Below the pieces are notes generated by a model. The model did not search any database. It was given only the letters and a program-made list of their open reading frames with translations, and was not told the DNA's origin. A stretch of 47,003 nt of DNA, taken from Methylobacterium radiotolerans JCM 2831 (GTDB taxonomy: Bacteria; Pseudomonadota; Alphaproteobacteria; Rhizobiales; Beijerinckiaceae). This document shows positions 40,261-47,003 of this stretch, in pieces (the stretch's first letter is position 1; every line of letters begins with the position of its first letter). The stretch is from assembly GCF_000019725.1 (NCBI RefSeq), contig NC_010509.1:1-47003 (forward strand), given 5' to 3'. The position numbers and the translations under genes were made by a program.

Positions 40261-40280
40261 TACACTGTGCGCACAGTGTA
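40261..40280 (-). promoter_or_regulatory. Perfect 20-bp palindrome in mob promoter
   Basis: TACACTGTGCGCACAGTGTA lies just before mobC. It is a probable operator or oriT-proximal binding site for MobC. Confidence 0.72.
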
Positions 40281-40281
40281 C

Positions 40282-40668
40282 CGGCCTACGGCCTATCCTG
40301 CAATGTCCCTTCTTCGCTCTTGCTCTTGCTTTGGTGTCGATTGGGCTTGCTTCGGTGCGATTTGCTAGAGGTCAGGCTTTCAGACGGGACATTCAGGATC
40401 GGCCAGGGTCATGTCACGTCTACGCCCTTCGGGCGTCGGGGTCTGCGCATCTTCTCAATGGGCTTCCCTGACCTGGCATCCCCACTCCGGCCGGTCGAAG
40501 CGGTTTGCAGGGGGATGTAGGGGTTGCTTACCGCAGGCGGCGGGAGAACTGTTCCCGGCGCTGAAACCATCCATATGCGGGTGAGGCGTTATCCGTAGGG
40601 GTTCCCCCTACACCCCGGATACCAGCTCCGAAACGAAAGAGGCGGACTGCTAAGTCCGCCTCTTCGTG
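40282..40668. other. Candidate oriT region
   Basis: The gap between mobC and korB is non-coding. 40499-40620 aligns with 16895-17020 of the 990-bp repeat (about three quarters identical) and includes the GTAGGGGTTCCCCCTAC hairpin at 40595-40611. A weak hairpin AGGCGGACT/AGTCCGCCT near 40639-40664 closes the korB side. Position beside mobC/mobA is the main argument for oriT; no nick site was identified. Confidence 0.5.
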
Positions 40669-41805
40669 TCACTTTTCGCCTTCCATCAGTCGGTTGATCT
40701 TGACCGATCCGGCATCAACTTCGGCATCACCGCCGCCGTCCTCGTAGCGAATGCGGATGAGCCCGGCAGAAGACGGGCGGCGATTCAGCAGGACCGCCGC
40801 AGCCCGTCCGTCATGCTCGACCAGCAGCAGGGGGCGCTTCATGCTGTCCGGATCCGACACCGCTTTGCCACGAGGCCAGCTCGTCAGTTCGCCCGTATCG
40901 GCGTCGCCACCACCCGCTCCTGCGCCGGACCCGCCGGCTTCGCCCTGATTGCCGGGCGGCGTTTTTTCGTCATGACGAAATTTTCCGGTTCCGCCGGACC
41001 CGCCGGCTTCGCCACCTTCGCCAGACCCGGCCGCTCCCGCGCCCTGACCGCCCCCGCCATTTTTTTCGTCATGACGAAATTTCCCGCCGCCATCCGTGTT
41101 GGCGCCAGCAGCGCCCGCAGCGGCATCGGACGGCTTCGGCGCCTTCTTCTCCTTCAGGCTGTCGCCCAGCGCGGCCACGGATGCGCGGGTGATCTCCACG
41201 TCGCTGTCGCACCACGCCTGCACCTGTTCCGGATACTTCTCGGCGAGCGCGCGAAGCTCATAAAGGGTTTTCGGCGACGTGCAGCGGCCGGACGTGCAGG
41301 CCTCAGTGACGCAGGGCGGAGCGTCCACTAGCGCCAGCAACTCCGTGATCGCATTCGCCTTCTTACCGAGCCGCTTGGCGATCTCCCCCTTCTTGAAACC
41401 GTCCGCCAGCCTTGCCTTGACGAACTCGGCAAGCTCCATCGGGTGCAGCGCATACCGCTTTTCGTTCGCGTTGACCTGGTCGAACTTGTCAAAGTTCTCA
41501 TCAACGACAGCCGGGATGTCATCGAGTCCCGCCCGTCCAGAGGCCCGCCAGCGAATTTCGCCGTCGTTAATCATCCACATTCCGGACTTCGTGGGATGCG
41601 TCTTGACAGAAATAGGAAGCTTGACGCCCCGCTCTTTGATGTTCTCCGCCAGGTCGTCAACGTCAGCGTCCGTGAACATCTTTCGCGGCTGATCGGGGTC
41701 CGGCTCGATGTCGGAAAGCTTGATGCGGAACGGTGTGCCGTCAGGTTCACTGACCGAGGTCACCTCATCTTCCGGTTTCGCATTGAGTGCGCTCAGGTCA
41801 ATCAT
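40669..41805 (-). CDS. korB: KorB-like ParB protein
   Basis: 378 residues. The ParB N-domain includes IKLSDIEPDPDQPRKMF and DLAENIKERGVKLPISV. A helix-turn-helix is at about 135-160 (KKGEIAKRLGKKANAITELL). A C-terminal SH3-like KorB domain (about 320-378) contains RPLLLVEHDGRAAAVLLNRRP. Between them lies a Gly/Ala-rich linker with GKFRHDEK twice. Each GKFRHDEK copy is encoded by a 16-bp perfect DNA palindrome. It serves as centromere-binding partition protein and probably global repressor. The start overlaps the parA end. Confidence 0.9.
   Translation of the reverse strand: MIDLSALNAKPEDEVTSVSEPDGTPFRIKLSDIEPDPDQPRKMFTDADVDDLAENIKERGVKLPISVKTHPTKSGMWMINDGEIRWRASGRAGLDDIPAVVDENFDKFDQVNANEKRYALHPMELAEFVKARLADGFKKGEIAKRLGKKANAITELLALVDAPPCVTEACTSGRCTSPKTLYELRALAEKYPEQVQAWCDSDVEITRASVAALGDSLKEKKAPKPSDAAAGAAGANTDGGGKFRHDEKNGGGGQGAGAAGSGEGGEAGGSGGTGKFRHDEKTPPGNQGEAGGSGAGAGGGDADTGELTSWPRGKAVSDPDSMKRPLLLVEHDGRAAAVLLNRRPSSAGLIRIRYEDGGGDAEVDAGSVKINRLMEGEK
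40965..40980. promoter_or_regulatory. Intragenic palindrome TTTCGTCATGACGAAA, copy 1
   Basis: Perfect 16-bp palindrome inside the korB linker coding sequence. A second copy lies 99 bases away. It is a candidate centromere (parS) or KorB operator. Confidence 0.6.
41064..41079. promoter_or_regulatory. Intragenic palindrome TTTCGTCATGACGAAA, copy 2
   Basis: Identical to 40965-40980, again preceded by a T run and encoding FRHDE. The linker around the two copies is otherwise low-complexity. Confidence 0.6.
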
Positions 41806-42658
41806 TCTTCGGAACCTCCATCGCCTCGGCGATCTTGTCGAAGACGGGGCGCATCTGCGTCCAGGCATCGCGAGCGCTCGTCTTGCCCAGCTTCCAGACC
41901 GGCTGCCCGACAGCCTGCGCCTCGGGGATTGCCGTTGTCTTCTTCACGGCGGCGAAGCCGGGCAGGGGGGCCATGGAAATCAGAAGCTGCGGGTAGTGGG
42001 TCGCCAGCGCAGTGAAATTGTCGCGCTGGAACGGCGTCGGCTCGACCATGTTCGGCAAGATGCCGATCAGCTTCAGCTTCTTATTGATCGTTGCGGTGAT
42101 CTTGCGGATGCCGAGGTTTTCATGGTTTAGCAGGTCGCCGATGCCGTCGATGGCTTCCTGGTTGAGTTGAATTGGCGACACGACGTAGTCGGCGACGACA
42201 AGCGCCGCGAGCTGCCGGATGTCCGGGTTCGGGTTGGTGTCGATCAGGCAGATATCGAAGTGAGGCGCAATTTCGCCCAGGACCGATAACAGGTTGGTGG
42301 CATACTCGCTGCGCCCGTCACGCGCACCGGGCTTCCCTTGGTCCTTGGCATACTTGACGAACGCGGTCAGTTCGGCCGCCTTCTCTTCCATCCGGTACAA
42401 CTCGCCATCGCCGGGGACCAAGACAAAATCAGCGCGCCCGATAGCCGACTTGCCGGCGGTGAGGATCTGGCTGCTGGTGACGGGGGAGACGGTGCACAAC
42501 CCGCCGGTGGTGAGCGCCTTGGTGGTGTTTTTCTGGTGATCGAAGTCGATGACGACGACGCGCAGTTGACGCTGAAGAACGAAGTAGTAGGCCAGTTGGT
42601 CCAGGATCGCGGATTTACCGACGCCGCCTTTCTGGTTGGCGAAAACAACAGTTTTCAT
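41798..42658 (-). CDS. parA: ParA/IncC-like partition ATPase
   Basis: 286 residues. It begins MKTVVFANQKGGVGKSA, the deviant Walker A motif; CLIDTNPNP is the Walker B region. There is no N-terminal DNA-binding domain, so it is like the short IncC form. With KorB it separates plasmid copies. The gene overlaps korA (ATGA) and korB (8 bases). Confidence 0.93.
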   Translation of the reverse strand: MKTVVFANQKGGVGKSAILDQLAYYFVLQRQLRVVVIDFDHQKNTTKALTTGGLCTVSPVTSSQILTAGKSAIGRADFVLVPGDGELYRMEEKAAELTAFVKYAKDQGKPGARDGRSEYATNLLSVLGEIAPHFDICLIDTNPNPDIRQLAALVVADYVVSPIQLNQEAIDGIGDLLNHENLGIRKITATINKKLKLIGILPNMVEPTPFQRDNFTALATHYPQLLISMAPLPGFAAVKKTTAIPEAQAVGQPVWKLGKTSARDAWTQMRPVFDKIAEAMEVPKND

Positions 42659-43050
42659 GCCCGATTGCTCCTTATGAAATTGCGCACTTTGGCGGCGGAT
42701 GTAGCGACGCCGTGTTTCTTGAGATAAGCGGCGATCTGGTCGGCCGTGTAACCCTTGTCCCGAAGGGTCACGATCTCATTCGCATACGACTCTAGTAATG
42801 CGGTGGGTTGTTTCGGGGGCTCGACTTGCATGAACTCTGCAAGTCGCTGCTGTTCTGCCTTCGCCAGGAACCGGTTCATCAGCACGCGGGCATGTTTGGC
42901 AGTGATCTGGTGCGCCGTCGCTGCGTCCGCGATCGGCACACCATCGACCAAGATCGAGCGTACCGCCCCCAAGGAATACTCCCGCCACCTGCATGACGCC
43001 GCCACGCGGTCGAATTGGGCGGCGTCAATCCTTGGATTCGGGGCTGTCAT
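42655..43050 (-). CDS. korA: KorA/TrfB-like repressor
   Basis: 131 residues. AVRSILVDGVPIADAATAHQITAKHARVLMNRFLAKA parallels the KorA DNA-binding region of IncP plasmids (RGVLVDGKPQATFATSLGLTRGAVSQAVHRVW). A second helical unit follows (LRDKGYTADQIAAYLKKHGV). It is expected to repress plasmid promoters. It is the leading candidate for the CCAA-N11-TTGG operators, although none is evident before its own operon. Confidence 0.78.
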   Translation of the reverse strand: MTAPNPRIDAAQFDRVAASCRWREYSLGAVRSILVDGVPIADAATAHQITAKHARVLMNRFLAKAEQQRLAEFMQVEPPKQPTALLESYANEIVTLRDKGYTADQIAAYLKKHGVATSAAKVRNFIRSNRA

Positions 43051-43053
43051 GGT

Positions 43054-43419
43054 TCAGTCGTTGCTCCCTTGGTTCTCTGCGAGGTATTCGCGCTTTTCCT
43101 TGCCCGGCGCACCGTACTGCACACGCTCCGCGATGAAATCGAAGCCGTAGACGGTCTCGCCATCCACCTCGCGATTGTTGTTGGCGATCCGGTGGTCCAC
43201 GATCAATTGATCGCCCTTCATGCAGTGCCTTGCGATACGCTCGGCCAAGGACTTGAAAGCGACGAACGACAGGGTGACGGTCCGTTCTCGCGCGGCGCCT
43301 TCGCCATCGCGGCCCGCGTACTCGTTGGAAATGAGAGTGAACCGGCAATATGCCCGGTCACCATTGCCGGAGAGGACGGGATTCTTCGCCAGATTCCCGA
43401 CGAACACATTGCTTTGCAT
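43054..43419 (-). CDS. ssb: Single-stranded DNA-binding protein
   Basis: 121 residues. The start MQSNVFVGNLAKNPVL with GDRAYCRFTLISNEY and GDQLIVDHRI...VYGFDFIAERVQYG fits the OB-fold of SSB. The acidic DDDxPF-type C-terminal tip is missing, as in several plasmid SSBs. GGAG precedes ATG 43419. It leads the korA-parA-korB operon and may protect transferred single strands. Confidence 0.87.
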   Translation of the reverse strand: MQSNVFVGNLAKNPVLSGNGDRAYCRFTLISNEYAGRDGEGAARERTVTLSFVAFKSLAERIARHCMKGDQLIVDHRIANNNREVDGETVYGFDFIAERVQYGAPGKEKREYLAENQGSND

Positions 43420-43459
43420 ACAGACTCCGAGTCGCGCGGCCAGGATTGACCGCACGGCT

Positions 43460-43489
43460 AGTATAACAGCATAGGAACGGATAAGACAA
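43460..43489 (-). promoter_or_regulatory. Promoter of the ssb-korA-parA-korB operon
   Basis: On the minus strand: -35 TTGTCT (43484-43489), 18-base spacer, -10 TATACT (43460-43465). The -35 is part of TAAGACAACAAACCG (43482-43496), a sequence repeated with one change exactly 100 bases away (43582-43596), which suggests regulator or Rep binding. Confidence 0.7.
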
Positions 43490-43499
43490 CAAACCGACA

Positions 43500-43924
43500 A
43501 CAAATTTATGCGCGGAGAAGTCAAATTTATCGCCGGTTCAACCTGCCGCCATCGGGGTTGCCCGCGATTGATCGACGCCGGTAAGACAACAATCCGCGAT
43601 CTGGAGCCCGCTAGATAGCCTCACAGCGGCGCGCGGGGCTTGTTGGCTGGGGGGACAAGGCAAACCGCCGTTAGCGCCTTGTGGACGCGTTTAGGTGCCT
43701 TCCTGCCGGTGTTAATGACCGACCTTTCCCCTCATTTCCTTCTGATAGCTGCTTTGGGAGGGGGAGCCGCCGCCGAAGGCGGTGGGGGAGGGGCAAAGCC
43801 CCGCCCCTGGGGGGTCGAAGTCGCGACCGGAGCGAAGCGGAGGGAGGACAGGGGGCGTGCAACGCCCCGCGACTCTACCACCTGTCAGTTCGCGCTGAGG
43901 TTTGATGTCTCGCGGGACTTATCC
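43500..43924. other. Non-coding GC-rich hairpin region upstream of oriV
   Basis: No gene seen. It includes stems GCCGCC/GGCGG, GGGGC/GCCCC and GGGGGCGT/ACGCCCC between 43756 and 43880. CCGGAGCGAAGCGGAGGGA also resembles a stretch of the 990-bp repeat (near 16381). This may be an origin-associated or leading-strand start region. Confidence 0.4.
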
Positions 43925-44196
43925 CACGATTCTATATGCCAACTACAGGTATTTTTATAGGTATATCAATAAAAAGACTATAGGGGAGAGCGGCGCGTCA
44001 GCCGCATAACGCTCGTCGTATCAATGGCTTGGCCGCTTTTCACTGGTGGTTTAGCAAGACAGTTTCAGCGTGGTCGAACAAGATAGATTCAGCGCGCCAA
44101 ACTGTGGATAACCGGTTTTCTGTGTGTGGAATCAAGGCGTTGAGCGCAAGACAGATTCAGCGTGGATAACGCGTTGGGATCACAGGCTTATCCACA
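43925..44196. other. oriV: Candidate origin of vegetative replication (oriV)
   Basis: An AT-rich stretch (about 43930-43980) is followed by three 17-bp iterons: 44055-44071 CAAGACAGTTTCAGCGT, 44079-44095 CAAGATAGATTCAGCGC, 44147-44163 CAAGACAGATTCAGCGT. There are two perfect DnaA boxes (44103-44111 TGTGGATAA and 44188-44196 TTATCCACA) plus a GTGGATAA at 44163. This is the standard layout of an iteron origin. The only initiator seen, RepA, is encoded about 9 kb away across the window junction. Confidence 0.78.
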
Positions 44197-44384
44197 GCGG
44201 GCGGATCTGACGGCAGCACGTCCACCAACAGGCGGAAACTCGATGCCAGCAGCGCCATCATCTGCGCGTCGTCGGTGAGCGAGCGCAGCAGCTCAAGCGC
44301 GTCTAACGCACTCTCCGGATCTCGCGCAGCTTCTAGCGCCTTTGCTGCCTGCTCAATCTGCTGAGCGTAGCTGTAGACGCTCAC
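44157..44384 (-). CDS. Small helical protein, GTG start
   Basis: 75 residues from GTG 44384; there is no good ribosome site and no suitable ATG. It is all-helical (YAQQIEQAAKALEAARDPESALDALELLRSL) and resembles the next upstream product in composition. The 3' end overlaps the last iteron. Last gene of the 45303 operon. Function unknown. Confidence 0.5.
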   Translation of the reverse strand: MSVYSYAQQIEQAAKALEAARDPESALDALELLRSLTDDAQMMALLASSFRLLVDVLPSDPPAVDKPVIPTRYPR

Positions 44385-44394
44385 GGTCGGCCGA

Positions 44395-44703
44395 TCAGTG
44401 CAGGGTCGCTGACGCAGCCGGCATGATGTACCGCCGCACTTCGCGCAGCAGCCGCGCGACCCGTTGGGCCGTCTCTGTTCCCTGCGTCGAGCCGGCGAAG
44501 GCGGGATCGCTCGCAATGCGCCGGAGGTCGTCGCTCTGCAATGCAAGGTAGTCGAGCGCGTAGGCTGCGGCGATCAGGTCATCGCCGCAGAATTGATGCC
44601 CCTTCGATAGCTCGTCCAGCGCATCAAGCGCAGCATCGATCGCGGTCGGGGCGAACTGGGTTTGATCTTCGTCCATGTCGTCACCTAATCGGAAATTGAG
44701 CAT
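44395..44703 (-). CDS. Small helical acidic protein
   Basis: 102 residues starting in a TGATG overlap with the upstream gene. Helical with repeated Ala/Leu/Asp (TAIDAALDALDELSKGHQF). Soluble; no family recognised. Confidence 0.55.
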   Translation of the reverse strand: MLNFRLGDDMDEDQTQFAPTAIDAALDALDELSKGHQFCGDDLIAAAYALDYLALQSDDLRRIASDPAFAGSTQGTETAQRVARLLREVRRYIMPAASATLH

Positions 44704-45110
44704 CACCACGCCGAACCTTTGCCGGTCAGTACGCGTTTTGCATCGGCAAGCACTCGGGCGCCTTGTTCTGCCTGGCTGCGAAGCCGTGTCAGTTGTCGGT
44801 CCAGGTCGTCGTACTTCTTGGCCCGCTCGATTGCGGCATTTGCGCGAGCAATGCGGTTAGCATCGCATCCGATATACTCGCGGTTACGCGGCTCGCCTTT
44901 GCGCTGCGTGTGCAGCAGATAGAAATATTTCGGCTGGCCGGATTTGTCGCGCTTCCAGAATGGCGAGGCATAAACTAATCCCTGCTTTTTAAGCCCCGCC
45001 ATTGTCTCGGTGATCGACTGGATTTCTTTGTCGAGGCCGGTAATCAGATCCGGCAGTTCATCGGCAAGCGCGGCAAGGTGCGCCGTAGCTCGCTTGGTGG
45101 TTTTTGTCAT
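44703..45110 (-). CDS. Coiled-coil protein with small beta core
   Basis: 135 residues, GGAG before ATG 45110. Two helices (LADELPDLITGLDKEIQSI; NAAIERAKKYDDLDRQLTRL) flank a strand-rich section PKYFYLLHTQRKGEPRNREYIG. That layout recalls small plasmid or transposon proteins reading '..YYYL..R.GGK.R..YIG..'. Function unknown. Confidence 0.58.
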   Translation of the reverse strand: MTKTTKRATAHLAALADELPDLITGLDKEIQSITETMAGLKKQGLVYASPFWKRDKSGQPKYFYLLHTQRKGEPRNREYIGCDANRIARANAAIERAKKYDDLDRQLTRLRSQAEQGARVLADAKRVLTGKGSAW

Positions 45111-45111
45111 A

Positions 45112-45303
45112 TCAGGCTCCGAGGACGGCACGACGCACGGCAGCAAGCACCAGGACCAGCGCACTCGTACCGAAGGCGACCGTCAGCAGCAGGCCGCCAA
45201 TAAACTGGATGTAGACGAGGCCTGTCCCCACGGCGAATACGGCGCGGATAACAGCCTTAGCGATCACGACAATAAAATCGTCCAGAAACCGGAAGATCTT
45301 CAT
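45112..45303 (-). CDS. Small membrane protein
   Basis: 63 residues from ATG 45303 with a strong AGGAGG. Two hydrophobic segments (VVIAKAVIRAVFAVGTGLVYI, GGLLLTVAFGTSALVLVLA). First gene of a four-gene operon under an operator-bearing promoter. Function unknown. Confidence 0.6.
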   Translation of the reverse strand: MKIFRFLDDFIVVIAKAVIRAVFAVGTGLVYIQFIGGLLLTVAFGTSALVLVLAAVRRAVLGA

Positions 45304-45365
45304 CGGAACCCTCCTGGGTAGTGGGAGCCCCCCGTAGGGGACTCCAAGCTGGTAATCATGTGGTA

Positions 45366-45384
45366 CCAATATACACCATCTTGG
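45366..45384 (-). promoter_or_regulatory. CCAA-N11-TTGG operator before the 45303 operon
   Basis: The minus strand reads CCAAGATGGTGTATATTGG, with a TATATT -10-like box. Start codon 63 bases downstream. Confidence 0.65.
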
Positions 45385-45387
45385 CAA

Positions 45388-46320
45388 TTAAATGTCACCA
45401 ATATTGGCGGAATTGAGAGTGTCGAATACCTGTCTACCGTTGTAGATGCCGGCGTTGTTCAGTTGCCGGACCCACGGTTGACCATCGCGGCTCGGGCTCC
45501 ACTTGAACCCGTGACGCTTCAGCAGCGTGCGCGTGGCCTCGTCTGGCTTGACGTCGAACAGGAACATCACCCGGTTTTCAGCTACGTCCTCGCGGTACTT
45601 GAAACCGTTGCCCTGCCGCTCCAGGTCGGCGGAGGCCTTGCGCTTCTCCAGCTCCTCGATGCGCAGCCGCACCCGCCGCATGTTCGCGGTGTTGTTGCTG
45701 AGCGCGTAGCTCGGGAAGCCGACGCGGCCGCAGAAGTCCGGCGTCAGGATTTCAGCGGCGGTTGCAGCCGTGAACCCCTGGGCGATCAACGCGGCTTCTC
45801 GTTCCTCTGGCGTCTTCTTCGTGCGGATGACCTTGTTTGCGGCTTTCATCCGCTCCTGCGATGCTTCCATCGCTTCTAGCTCCTTGCTCAGCTTCGCGAT
45901 CGCATCGGGGTCATCGCTTGAGATCCCACCCGTTCCGACTGCCGCCGCCTTGCTCGCGTAGTGCTGGGCGTTGTCCATCTCGGCGAACGCCTTGCCGAAC
46001 GTGCTGTGGATACGCTTGCGATAGTTCCGATCCCGGCTCTCGCTGTGATGCCCAATGAGGATGGGCTGGCCGAACGGGATCACACCGGCCATGGAACGGG
46101 CTTTCTTGTGCAGGTTGTCGGCGTTCTTGCTCGCTTCCTCAGCACGGGCCAGCAGGCGTTCACGGCGGGCATCCAACTTGGCTTCATAGCTGTTCATCGG
46201 GGCGTCTTCCTCGGTGTTGTCGGTCTGGTTGCTGTTGCTTTCACACATTGCTTTGCTAGATGCAGGAGCCGGCTCTTGATCTTGTGTATCGCGCGCCAGC
46301 GCGGACGTGTTTTGGTTCAT
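45388..46320 (-). CDS. DUF3560 protein with repeat-encoded N-terminal extension
   Basis: 310 residues from ATG 46320. Residues 1-25 come from the 990-bp repeat and are identical to those of the 15845-16258 product. A classical DUF3560 start (MNSYEAKLDARRERLLARAEEA, ATG 46198, 270 residues) lies inside the frame and may also be used. The core includes GVIPFGQPILIGHHSESRDRNYRKR; the C-terminus has RTLLKRHGFKWSPSRDGQPWVRQLN. DUF3560 genes are frequent in leading regions of conjugative plasmids; function unknown. Confidence 0.82.
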   Translation of the reverse strand: MNQNTSALARDTQDQEPAPASSKAMCESNSNQTDNTEEDAPMNSYEAKLDARRERLLARAEEASKNADNLHKKARSMAGVIPFGQPILIGHHSESRDRNYRKRIHSTFGKAFAEMDNAQHYASKAAAVGTGGISSDDPDAIAKLSKELEAMEASQERMKAANKVIRTKKTPEEREAALIAQGFTAATAAEILTPDFCGRVGFPSYALSNNTANMRRVRLRIEELEKRKASADLERQGNGFKYREDVAENRVMFLFDVKPDEATRTLLKRHGFKWSPSRDGQPWVRQLNNAGIYNGRQVFDTLNSANIGDI

Positions 46321-47003
46321 CGGGACGCTCCTTTTGCTGTTGTGGGGGGAGTTGAACATTGCTTCGCTGAGTGCCATTCGCCGTGTTGCCCGTAGGTCGG
46401 CCGGGACAAGCGGGTGTCCAGGGAGATCCGGGAAGCCGCAGCCCGGAGCGCAGCGGAGGGACCGGGTGAGCGGATCAGCGTCAGCGGTGCCCTGGATGCC
46501 CGCGCAGCGCCCGGACTACCGTTCAGGGCAGGCGAAAGGGGCTCAGCGATGCAGCACGCCACCGGCGACGCTTGGGAGCGGTCCCGTGGACCTGAGCGCG
46601 TCGCGTCAGCGACGTGCAGATGGAGCCGTTCCGGCGAGCCGCAGGCGCGGTTCTGCGGCCGTGTGCGGCCGCCGCTGGTGATCGCGCTGGTGATCGAGCT
46701 GGTGGCCGTCCTGCAGGGCAGGGCGGCGGCGCTGGCCGGCGTGCGATCGGCACGCTGAAACTGTCTTGCGCGCGAGCGCGGAACGTGTGCGGCGCCAGCG
46801 GTGCAACTGTCTTGCGGCGGGTGTGCGAGGACGCCCGCCCCCAGCTTGCCCACCGCTTCCCCCGGACCCTCCGATAGGGAGGTCTCCGGGCTCCGGGGCG
46901 ACGCTTCGCGCCGGCCGTGGACAAGCCGGGGACGGCCTGGCGGCGGTGCCATCAAAAGCGGGTTTGCAGGGGGTGGGTGAGGGCGGCTCCCTGCCGGCGG
47001 CGG
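46244..47003. repeat. 990-bp direct repeat, copy B, first part
   Basis: Identical to 16182-16941 and continues at position 1 of the window. It carries the ribosome site and first 25 codons of the DUF3560 gene, the inverted iteron-like motif at 46752-46768 and GC-rich hairpins. No gene of its own is convincing. Confidence 0.95.
46752..46768 (-). repeat. Iteron-like motif, inverted, in repeat B
   Basis: Same as 16690-16706, offset 30,062 bases. Confidence 0.55.

Overview
This window looks like one complete circular conjugative plasmid of 47,003 bp, from a GC-rich proteobacterium. The last 760 bases (46244-47003) followed by the first 230 bases (1-230) rebuild, without a gap, a 990-bp sequence that also lies at 16182-17171, so position 47003 most likely joins position 1. 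The host cannot be named from sequence alone. A plasmid-encoded-RepA family initiator, a KorA/IncC/KorB-like control region, a VirB/VirD4 system with an embedded topoisomerase, and a secreted protease with an alpha-lytic-type pro-region together suggest Xanthomonadaceae or Burkholderiales. I see no antibiotic-resistance, metal-resistance or metabolic genes, no tRNA or rRNA genes, no CRISPR array and no intact insertion sequence.

Layout. 1-4436: end of the 990-bp repeat, then a cargo block with a trimeric autotransporter adhesin, a secreted S1 protease and a small exported protein resembling only the protease pro-region. The block is bracketed by two 115-bp direct repeats. 4466-5834: a five-gene overlapping operon of unknown function (minus strand) with its own operators. 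6041-8777: RepA, a Fic toxin and a VbhA-like antitoxin (minus strand). 8786-9555: a serine recombinase and probable res site. 9605-16258: about 16 small minus-strand genes, mostly unknown. 16182-17217: first copy of the 990-bp repeat and its dyad cluster. 17491-31188: VirB1, topoisomerase, VirB2-VirB11 with an EexN-like exclusion lipoprotein. 31391-38519: VirD4, a KfrB-like protein, an LPD7 protein, another KfrB protein, an OmpA-type lipoprotein with a VirB7-like N-terminus, and TrbM. 38570-40668: MOBP relaxase, MobC and a candidate oriT. 40669-43489: ssb-korA-parA-korB operon. 43925-44196: candidate oriV with iterons and DnaA boxes. 44157-46320: a four-gene small operon and a DUF3560 leading-region-type gene, then the second 990-bp repeat.

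Working together: RepA and the iteron/DnaA-box region should replicate the plasmid. ParA/KorB partition it. MobC and the relaxase process oriT, VirD4 couples the DNA to the VirB channel, and EexN should limit redundant transfer. The Fic/antitoxin pair should stabilise inheritance. A 19-bp operator of the form CCAA-N11-TTGG overlaps or abuts promoters in front of the adhesin, several T4SS transcription units and accessory operons, which suggests one plasmid-wide regulator.

The most unusual feature is a family of 44-bp dyad elements: 16 copies in three subfamilies, every copy exactly 44 bp. They lie mostly just after stop codons at module borders. The identity between the two 990-bp repeats stops one base past such an element. 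I know of no described family that fits.
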